The notes below the pieces were generated by a model that searched no databases, had not been told where the DNA came from, and was given only the letters and a program-made list of their open reading frames with translations. Position numbers and translations under genes: made by a program. Positions 58,368 through 64,000 of a DNA stretch of 64,000 nt are shown here, piece after piece. The DNA is from DAOUKH01 sp965261455 (GTDB lineage Bacteria > Chloroflexota > Dehalococcoidia > SHYB01). The number at the start of each line of letters is the position of its first letter. Position 1 is the stretch's first letter. The stretch spans positions 2,976,001 to 3,040,000 of the forward strand of contig OZ253453.1 of the NCBI GenBank assembly GCA_965261455.1. Direction: 5' to 3'.

Positions 58368-59324
58368 TTATGCTCTGCCGAGCCGAATGCGTGGATCGAG
58401 GAACCCATAGGAGATGTCGACGAGAAGGTTGACACTCGCGAACGAGAGGGCCATGAATAACACGCTCGCTTGAAGAACAGGGTAGTCTCGCTGGCCTAAC
58501 GACTCGATCATCAAGCTACCAATCCCGGGGAGACGGAAAATGTGCTCTACGATCACTTGGCCCGCCATCAGGTAGCCGAACGACGTGCCCCAAACCGTAA
58601 CTACGGGAATCATTGCGTTACGAAGGGCGTGGGTGAATAGCACGGTTCGAGAGGACAGCCCCTTCGCCTTGGCGGTCCGAATGTAGTCTTCCTGCAATAC
58701 CTCTAGCATGGACGAGCGCACCAGACGCATAGACATCGCGGTCTGGCTCAACCCAAGGACGATGGCGGCGGGCAAGATCTGCTGAAGGTTTTTCCAGGGA
58801 TCTTCGCTAAATTGCGCGTACCCGAGTGGCGCCGACCATCCGAACCAGGATGCGGCGAACGTCACTGCCGCCGTGGCCAGAATGAAATGGGGAATGGCAA
58901 CGCCGAGAATGGAGAAGCCACGAATGAGGTAGTCGAACCACCGGTCCCGATAGACCGCAGCAATCACACCAACTGGCACAGAGACCAGAATGGAGAACAG
59001 CACGGCGAGAAAGGCCAGCTCCATGCTCATCGGCAGCCGGTCGATGATCTCAACGGCGGCCCCCTCGCCGGTGCGGAACGAAGTGCCCAGGTCTCCGACA
59101 ACTAGGTCGTTCAGCCAGCGGAAGTACTGGGTGACCGCCGGCTCATCGATGCCCAGATCGGCGCGCATCTGCTGCTGCTGCTCAGTGCTTAGCCACTGCG
59201 ACCCGGAGATCTGGGCGTCGATGGCGTCTCCCGGCACCAGTCGGATGGCAAAGAAGACAATGATGGTTGCGCCAAGCACTACTGGAATGACTAGGAGGAG
59301 CCGTCTAATCACGAAAGGCAGCAT
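58368..59324 (-). CDS. Opp/Dpp-type ABC permease, DppB-like (set 1)
   Basis: 318 aa. First helix FVIRRLLLVIPVVLGATIIVF, periplasmic loop with IDAQISGSQWLSTEQQQQMRAD-like helix, VVGDLGTSFRTGE and helices to the end. EAA loop YIRTAKAKGLSSRTVLFTHALRN. It lies 6 nt downstream of the SDR gene in a tight operon SDR-dppB-dppC. There are no ATPase genes in this set; it may share the OppD/OppF pair at 62.4-64 kb. Confidence 0.92.
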   Translation of the reverse strand: MLPFVIRRLLLVIPVVLGATIIVFFAIRLVPGDAIDAQISGSQWLSTEQQQQMRADLGIDEPAVTQYFRWLNDLVVGDLGTSFRTGEGAAVEIIDRLPMSMELAFLAVLFSILVSVPVGVIAAVYRDRWFDYLIRGFSILGVAIPHFILATAAVTFAASWFGWSAPLGYAQFSEDPWKNLQQILPAAIVLGLSQTAMSMRLVRSSMLEVLQEDYIRTAKAKGLSSRTVLFTHALRNAMIPVVTVWGTSFGYLMAGQVIVEHIFRLPGIGSLMIESLGQRDYPVLQASVLFMALSFASVNLLVDISYGFLDPRIRLGRA

Positions 59325-59330
59325 GGCTTC

Positions 59331-60101
59331 TCAAGCTCCTCCCGCTGCGGTGATGACTTGCCCCGTGATGGCGCTGGAATCATCCGACGCAAGGAAAACG
59401 ACAGCCGAGGCCACTTCGTTCATCGCGATAGGCCGTACTAGTGAAGGCGAGCGCAACGTGCGCTCAAGCAGCTGGTCGTAGGGGCTGCCTGTTTGCCGGC
59501 TCCTATCACGCACCACTTCTTCGACCGCGGTGCTCGGCATCGGCCCAGGGCAGATTGCGTTGACGCGGACGCCGCTGGGTCCCAGTTCTTGCGCCAATGC
59601 CTTGGTGAGCCCGATCATGCCCATTTTCGCCGAGCAGTATGGACTCCTCAGGGCGACGCCTTTCATAGCTGCGGTAGAGGAGACGTTCACAATGCTGCCC
59701 CTTTTTTGCGCCATCATCGAGGGAGCGAAGGCGCGAATGCACAGGAACGGTCCCGTCAAATCCACCGCCAATACCTCTTGCCAGCTCGCTACCGATATCT
59801 CATGGACTGGCTTCGTTGGGCCCTGGACGGCGGCGTTGTTGATGAGTATGTCCGCCTTGCCGAACTCTTGGAGGATGGAGGAAGCAACCGTTGCTACCTC
59901 CGTCTCCTGCGAAAGGTCTGCCGTCAAGCTCGTGAACCTGGCATTCTGCGAACGCAGCTCGGACTCCACTTTGGTAAGCGAACCGGGTCGACGGGCCACC
60001 AGAACAAGGTCGGCCCCTTCTTCAGCCAGCGCCAGGGCAATCATTCGACCGAGACCACGACTAGCACCTGTTACGACCGCCACACGCCCCGTCAGCCTCA
60101 T
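59331..60101 (-). CDS. Short-chain dehydrogenase/reductase (SDR)
   Basis: 256 aa from ATG 60101 with GGGAG upstream. Classical SDR: cofactor motif VVTGASRGLGRMIAL (TGxxxGxG), NNAAV in DILINNAAVQGP, catalytic Ser in IVNVSSTAAMKG, and catalytic YCSAK. ADLVLVARRPGSL at strand 2 (Arg pair, no Asp) suggests NADP. Probably oxidises or reduces a hydroxyacyl or keto intermediate of the pathway. First gene of the operon with the set 1 permeases. Confidence 0.93.
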   Translation of the reverse strand: MRLTGRVAVVTGASRGLGRMIALALAEEGADLVLVARRPGSLTKVESELRSQNARFTSLTADLSQETEVATVASSILQEFGKADILINNAAVQGPTKPVHEISVASWQEVLAVDLTGPFLCIRAFAPSMMAQKRGSIVNVSSTAAMKGVALRSPYCSAKMGMIGLTKALAQELGPSGVRVNAICPGPMPSTAVEEVVRDRSRQTGSPYDQLLERTLRSPSLVRPIAMNEVASAVVFLASDDSSAITGQVITAAGGA

Positions 60102-60205
60102 CAAGGCTCCCTTTTCACGCTGTGTGCCCCGAGCCAAAGCTCATTGGGAGGGCTGTTGATCGGGTGGGCCGCACCAATTGACCTGCCCCCAGGGTTGTAC
60201 CACCG

Positions 60206-60308
60206 GTCATATTAGTCCTGCAAGGACAGGTAGCGCATCGGCAGGCAGCACGACCGTCGGTGCAGACGGCCTGAAGCCAGGGAGCTATGGGGCCTGATGC
60301 GGTTGTAG
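60206..60308 (-). pseudogene. IS3-family transposase C-terminal scrap
   Basis: The minus strand encodes TPYNRIRPHSSL, a hallmark of the IS3-type OrfB C-terminus, then in the next frame GFRPSAPTVVLPADALPVLA and a stop. Only about 35 codons remain, frameshifted. The rest of the 540-bp gap from 60102 to 60640 shows no gene. This scrap separates the two permease sets. Confidence 0.6.
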
Positions 60309-60640
60309 GGTGTTTGTAATTGTGAACGGCCACACGGCCACACTCTGGCGTCCCATTTGTCCACCGGTACGCTCCAACGTAGGTGGAGGGTTCCCACCGG
60401 GATTAGCACGATGGAGGGCAGCTGCACCGTGTGCTGGATACCGAATCAAGGTCGAGACCTTGAACGGGTCAACTAGTTAGCATTGAGAGGACGCGCTCTT
60501 CGGTCAGGGGCATGATGGCAAGCCATCGTCCCAGCCTTTATCCATTGACCGAATCAGACGCCGACCGGGACAGGTTTCTGCGAACTTGCGGATTTGGGGC
60601 TTTCCTGCCGTGTTGAAACATCGAGGAGTACTGGCCTTCG

Positions 60641-61543
60641 TTAGAGTGTATTCAGTTTCGGGTCCAACCTGTCCCGAAGCCAGTCACCAATCTGATTGAA
60701 CGCCAGAATCGTCATGGCGATGGCCAGCCCGGCAGATCCGGAAACCCACCACGCGGTTCGAATGAAGTCTCGATCCTTGGCGATCATGTCGCCCCAAGTC
60801 GGTGCCGGAGGTGGAACGCCGGCGCCAAGAAAGCTCAGCGTCGCCGCTATCGTTACTACGAATCCGACCTGCAGGGTTGACAGGACTATGATGCTGTTGA
60901 GAACGTTTGGGAGGACATGCGTAATGATAATCTTCGGCCCGGAGACTCCAGCGACCTTTGCCAGGGCGACAAAGTCCCGCTCCTTGATGGCTAGAGTTTC
61001 TGCCCGAATAAGCCGGGCATAATACCCCCAAGTCACCAGGGCAAGAATGACGATGACGACCCACAGACTAGGCCCTACGGTGACAGCGAAAGCGAGGGCC
61101 AAGAGAATTGAAGGAAAGGCAATGGCGAGGTCGACCAGCCGTGTGATGAGGATGTCTCCCCAGGAGCCATAGTAGCCGGCCAAGAGTCCCAGGGTGCTTC
61201 CGACCAAGGCGGCCAGTCCAATAGAACTACAGGCTACGATCATTGAGAGTTGGGCTCCCTTGATAAGACGGCTGAGAACATCGCGCCCGAGGCGGTCCGT
61301 CCCAAGGAAGTTGGTTGCATCCCCACCTAGAAACCAGGGTTCGGCGTGTGTATTTCTGAGGTCGTTGCCTTCCGGGTTGTGGGGGGTCAGTGCGTCGGCA
61401 AACAGTGCCGCAACGAGTACCAAGAGTACGACAGCGACAGCAAAGTAAGGAGCGCCTCGCAACCCTCGCAAGACCTGCCAGGTACGTCGTGTAGCCAGCA
61501 AACGGACCGATGGTGGAGCAGATTGGTTGATCAGGCCACCCAC
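60641..61543 (-). CDS. Opp/Dpp-type ABC permease, DppC-like (set 2)
   Basis: 300 aa from GTG 61543, 2 nt after the DppB-like stop. Membrane helix FAVAVVLLVLVAALFADAL, NFLGTDRLGRDVLSRLIKGAQLS, EAA loop FVALAKVAGVSGPKIIITHVLPN and the usual SFLGAGVPPPAPTWGDMI. Pairs with the set 2 DppB-like protein. Confidence 0.92.
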   Translation of the reverse strand: MGGLINQSAPPSVRLLATRRTWQVLRGLRGAPYFAVAVVLLVLVAALFADALTPHNPEGNDLRNTHAEPWFLGGDATNFLGTDRLGRDVLSRLIKGAQLSMIVACSSIGLAALVGSTLGLLAGYYGSWGDILITRLVDLAIAFPSILLALAFAVTVGPSLWVVIVILALVTWGYYARLIRAETLAIKERDFVALAKVAGVSGPKIIITHVLPNVLNSIIVLSTLQVGFVVTIAATLSFLGAGVPPPAPTWGDMIAKDRDFIRTAWWVSGSAGLAIAMTILAFNQIGDWLRDRLDPKLNTL

Positions 61544-61545
61544 TG

Positions 61546-62463
61546 TTATACCCGGATGCGCGGATCCAAGACTCCGTAGATGACGTCGACCAGCATGTTG
61601 ATCGCGATGATCAAAGCAGCCGAGACAATAACCACGCCCTGGAGCAGCGGGAAATCGCGAGTCACGACACTCGAGAAGGCGAGGCTGCCGATGCCCGGCC
61701 AACCGAACACTGCCTCAGTGCTAATTGCGGAAGCAATGAGCGTGCCGTACATGAAGCCGATAAACGTCACCACAGGGATAAGAGCATTTCGGAACGCATG
61801 GTTCCAAATCACGGCTCGTTCCTTGAGGCCCTTTGACCGAGCGAATTTGATGTACTCGCTATCCAAGACTTCCAGCATCCCAGACCGCAGGAGCCTCGCT
61901 AGTCCAGCTCCCATGAACCAGCCCAAAGTGATCGCCGGCAGTACGTACATTGTCGGGTTTCCGACATCGTTGGACTGACTAGGGAGAAGCTCTAATGTCG
62001 TTCCAAAGATGAAGATGGCCAGAATCCCGGACCAAAACGTAGGCAACGTCTGGCCCAGCACCGGGAATAGCATCAGTGCTCGATCGAGCTTGCTTCCCGC
62101 GTTGACCGCCGCTATCACACCTATCGGCACCGCGACGATGATGGCAAACCCAACTGCGGCGGTGGCAAGCGCTATCGAGTTAGGAAGCCGGTCCATGATC
62201 AGTGGCGTTACTTTGACCTGGGTCCGAATGGAGGTGCCGAAGTCACCGCGAATGGCACCTGCCATGAACTTGCCGTATTGAACCGGAAGTGGCCGGTCCA
62301 GTCCCAGTTCCGCTTCGATTCGGTCCCTGGTCTCCCGAGTGCTCTGAATCGGCAGCAAAGCATCTGCTGGGCTGCCGGTCAGGCGAGGGATGAGAAAGAT
62401 CACGACCGTGACGAGCCAGAGGGTGACTAACCCTTGGCCTCCTATGATCAGAATCCGCGTCAT
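61546..62463 (-). CDS. Opp/Dpp-type ABC permease, DppB-like (set 2)
   Basis: 305 aa. First helix LVTLWLVTVVIFLIPRLTG, helix with RETRDRIEAELGLDRPLPVQ, GDFGTSIRTQVKVTPLIMDRL, EAA loop YIKFARSKGLKERAVIWNHAFRN, final MLVDVIYGVLDPRIRV. It follows the OppF-like gene by 2 nt, so oppD-oppF-dppB-dppC form one transcript running leftwards. Confidence 0.92.
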   Translation of the reverse strand: MTRILIIGGQGLVTLWLVTVVIFLIPRLTGSPADALLPIQSTRETRDRIEAELGLDRPLPVQYGKFMAGAIRGDFGTSIRTQVKVTPLIMDRLPNSIALATAAVGFAIIVAVPIGVIAAVNAGSKLDRALMLFPVLGQTLPTFWSGILAIFIFGTTLELLPSQSNDVGNPTMYVLPAITLGWFMGAGLARLLRSGMLEVLDSEYIKFARSKGLKERAVIWNHAFRNALIPVVTFIGFMYGTLIASAISTEAVFGWPGIGSLAFSSVVTRDFPLLQGVVIVSAALIIAINMLVDVIYGVLDPRIRV

Positions 62464-62465
62464 CT

Positions 62466-63428
62466 TCAGACCTCGTAGAGGTGACAGGCGACCTTATGGC
62501 CGGGCGAGAGCTCGCGGAGCAGGGGCACTTCCACGGGGCAGCGTTCAAACGCCTTTGGGCAGCGTGTGTTGAATCGGCATCCGGGCGGAGGATTCGCTGG
62601 CGAAGGGACCTCCTCGGGCAAGGTGCTTTTCCTTTGGCGCCTATCGACTCCTATCGGCAGAGACGCTGCCAAAAGAGCTTGGCTGTAAGGGTGAAGCGGT
62701 TCCTGAAACAGTTCCCTGGAGCTTGCCTCTTCTACTATTTGGCCCAAGTACATTACAGCGACGCGGTCGCTCAGATACCGAACCGTTGCCAGATCATGGG
62801 CTATAAGCAGGTAACTGAGCCCGCGAACTGCCTGAAGCGATTTCAGAAGGTTCATGATCTGGGCTCGGATAGAAACGTCCAGCGATGACACAGGCTCATC
62901 CAGGACAACGAGCTTCGGCTCAGGTCCTAGCGCTCTTGCTATGGCGATCCGTTGCCTCTGGCCCCCGCTGAACTCATGGGGGAAGTGGTTGGCCATGGAG
63001 GCGTGGAGGCCAACACTCGACAGCAGCTCGGCTACTCGTTCTCTTCGCTCAGTGGCAGTAAGCTGGGTGCTGGTGACTAACGGCTCCGTTATGATGGACG
63101 AAGCCCTCATGCGAGGGCTGAGGGAACTCCAGGGATCCTGGAAGACCGCTTGAACTGAGCGTCGATAGTCTTGGAGCGCCGCGCCTCTCATCGCGGCGGT
63201 GTCGAAACCCTCGAAGCGGACGACCCCCTGCGTTGGCTTTTCTAGCAGGAGCACCATCTTGGCGATGGTAGTCTTGCCACATCCTGACTCGCCTACAAGG
63301 CCCAAGGTCTCGCCCTGATCAATAGCTAACGAGACACCGTCGACGGCTTTGATCCACGCCTTGGGCGCGAAGAAGGGAAGCCTACTCTGAATGGGAAAGT
63401 GCTTCTTTAGGCCACTCAACTCTAGCAT
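62466..63428 (-). CDS. Opp/Dpp-type ABC ATPase, OppF-like
   Basis: 320 aa from ATG 63428 (longer starts lie over oppD). KHFPIQSRLPFFAPKAWIKA start, Walker A GESGCGKTT, Q-loop AVFQDPWSSLSPRM, signature FSGGQRQR, Walker B LVVLDEPVSSLD, H-loop LIAHDLATVR, C-terminal Cys cluster GCRFNTRCPKAFERC. Its start overlaps the end of the OppD-like gene by 7 bp. Confidence 0.92.
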   Translation of the reverse strand: MLELSGLKKHFPIQSRLPFFAPKAWIKAVDGVSLAIDQGETLGLVGESGCGKTTIAKMVLLLEKPTQGVVRFEGFDTAAMRGAALQDYRRSVQAVFQDPWSSLSPRMRASSIITEPLVTSTQLTATERRERVAELLSSVGLHASMANHFPHEFSGGQRQRIAIARALGPEPKLVVLDEPVSSLDVSIRAQIMNLLKSLQAVRGLSYLLIAHDLATVRYLSDRVAVMYLGQIVEEASSRELFQEPLHPYSQALLAASLPIGVDRRQRKSTLPEEVPSPANPPPGCRFNTRCPKAFERCPVEVPLLRELSPGHKVACHLYEV

Positions 63429-64000
63429 GGGGCCTGCCGTTGAGTTCCGTTGTATTTCCAGCACGATGCAAGATGCCCGTCTTCCAGCACGAACGCTGGA
63501 GGATATTCGCTCAGGCAGGGCTCGTGAACGTAGGGACAGCGCGGTGCGAAGGCGCAGCCGACCGGGATGTCGTATATGGAGGGGGGCTGGCCCTCGATAG
63601 ACTCCAACTCGTCCACATCCTTGTTCGCGTCCGGAACGGAACGCAGCAGGGCTTGCGTGTAGGGATGGGCCGGACGGTCGAAAAGTGTCTCGACATCGGT
63701 TGTTTCGACAATCTTGCCCGCGTACATGACTGCGACCCGGTCGCACAAACGACCGACTATGCCAAAGTCGTGAGTAATGAAGAGGATCGCCAAGCCGAGC
63801 TCTTCCTGGAGATCTTGGAGCAGGTCGAGATATGCGGCCTGCAACGTGACGTCGAGCGAGGTTGTCGGCTCATCTGCGATCAGCACCTCTGGACTGGCGG
63901 ACAACGCGACCGCTCCGACAGCTCTCTGTCTCATGCCACCACTCAATTGGTGAGGATAACTTTCCAGTCTCGCCTCGGGGTCGGGCACCCTCAAGAGCCT
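63422..64000 (-). CDS. Opp/Dpp-type ABC ATPase, OppD-like, cut by the window edge
   Basis: The C-terminal ~190 residues are visible; the start and Walker A lie to the right of the window. Seen: signature LSGGMRQR, Walker B VLIADEPTTSLD, H-loop FITHDFGIVG, RPAHPYTQALLRSVPD, and the cysteine cluster GCAFAPRCPYVHEPC. Partner of the OppF-like ATPase. Confidence 0.9.
   Translation of the reverse strand, partial: RLLRVPDPEARLESYPHQLSGGMRQRAVGAVALSASPEVLIADEPTTSLDVTLQAAYLDLLQDLQEELGLAILFITHDFGIVGRLCDRVAVMYAGKIVETTDVETLFDRPAHPYTQALLRSVPDANKDVDELESIEGQPPSIYDIPVGCAFAPRCPYVHEPCLSEYPPAFVLEDGHLASCWKYNGTQRQAPC

Overview
The window is GC-rich bacterial chromosome (mostly about 60-68% GC by eye). It probably comes from a Chloroflexota lineage related to Dehalococcoidia/SAR202. 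This is inference, based on the Thr-Pro 'TATPVP' linkers of three predicted lipoproteins or secreted proteins, the many CaiB-type CoA transferases and amidohydrolases, and the frequent GTG/TTG starts. No rRNA or ribosomal marker is present to settle it.

Layout. 1-4.4 kb: end of a Thr-Pro-rich protein, an orphan phage-type terminase pair, a tautomerase, and a REP-associated transposase surrounded and interrupted by exact 99-bp repeats. 4.4-6.9 kb: tRNA-Lys, tRNA-Leu and an oligopeptide ABC ATPase pair. 7.1-8.1 kb: a membrane-tailed HNH protein and a small unknown. 8.2-12.2 kb: purF-purM-purH, with purH lacking much of its cyclohydrolase domain. 12.4-15.2 kb: a stop-broken gene, a HigA antitoxin whose toxin has collapsed, a lipoprotein and dispersed repeats. 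15.2-25.3 kb: GAPDH, an M20 amidohydrolase with an in-frame UGA at its metal-binding Cys, MFS transporter, SnoaL-like protein, beta-lactamase-like hydrolase, amidohydrolase, acyl-CoA dehydrogenase, VOC protein and methylmalonyl-CoA mutase large subunit.

25.6-29.2 kb is a lower-GC island holding two minus-strand reading frames that together match the AlbA_2 / STAND-like NTPase / helical-repeat / OB-like plan of animal SAMD9 proteins. They look like one gene split by a frameshift, and this is the best candidate for an unusual immune-type system here. 29.4-42.5 kb: methyltransferase, duplicated 69-bp hairpin repeats, NYN nuclease, a heterodimeric ABC exporter, Phd-type antitoxin, AAA ATPase with an AT-rich upstream region, HpcH/HpaI aldolase, D-aminoacylase-like hydrolase, HicBA toxin-antitoxin and hemE-hemH. 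42.6-44.5 kb is decayed DNA with a serine-recombinase relic and an enoyl-CoA hydratase relic.

44.6-64 kb is a catabolic island. It contains a thiamine-dependent 2-oxoacid dehydrogenase E1 pair, four family III CoA transferases in two tandem pairs (each pair with one member carrying Asp and one carrying Gln at the expected catalytic position), an oligopeptide-type substrate-binding lipoprotein, two MaoC-like proteins, an Ldh2-type dehydrogenase, a gamma-carbonic-anhydrase-like protein and an Lrp/AsnC regulator. On the opposite strand are two permease pairs, an SDR dehydrogenase and an OppD/OppF ATPase pair that runs off the right edge. The gene mix suggests uptake of a small organic acid, amide or peptide-like compound, CoA activation, hydration and oxidation.
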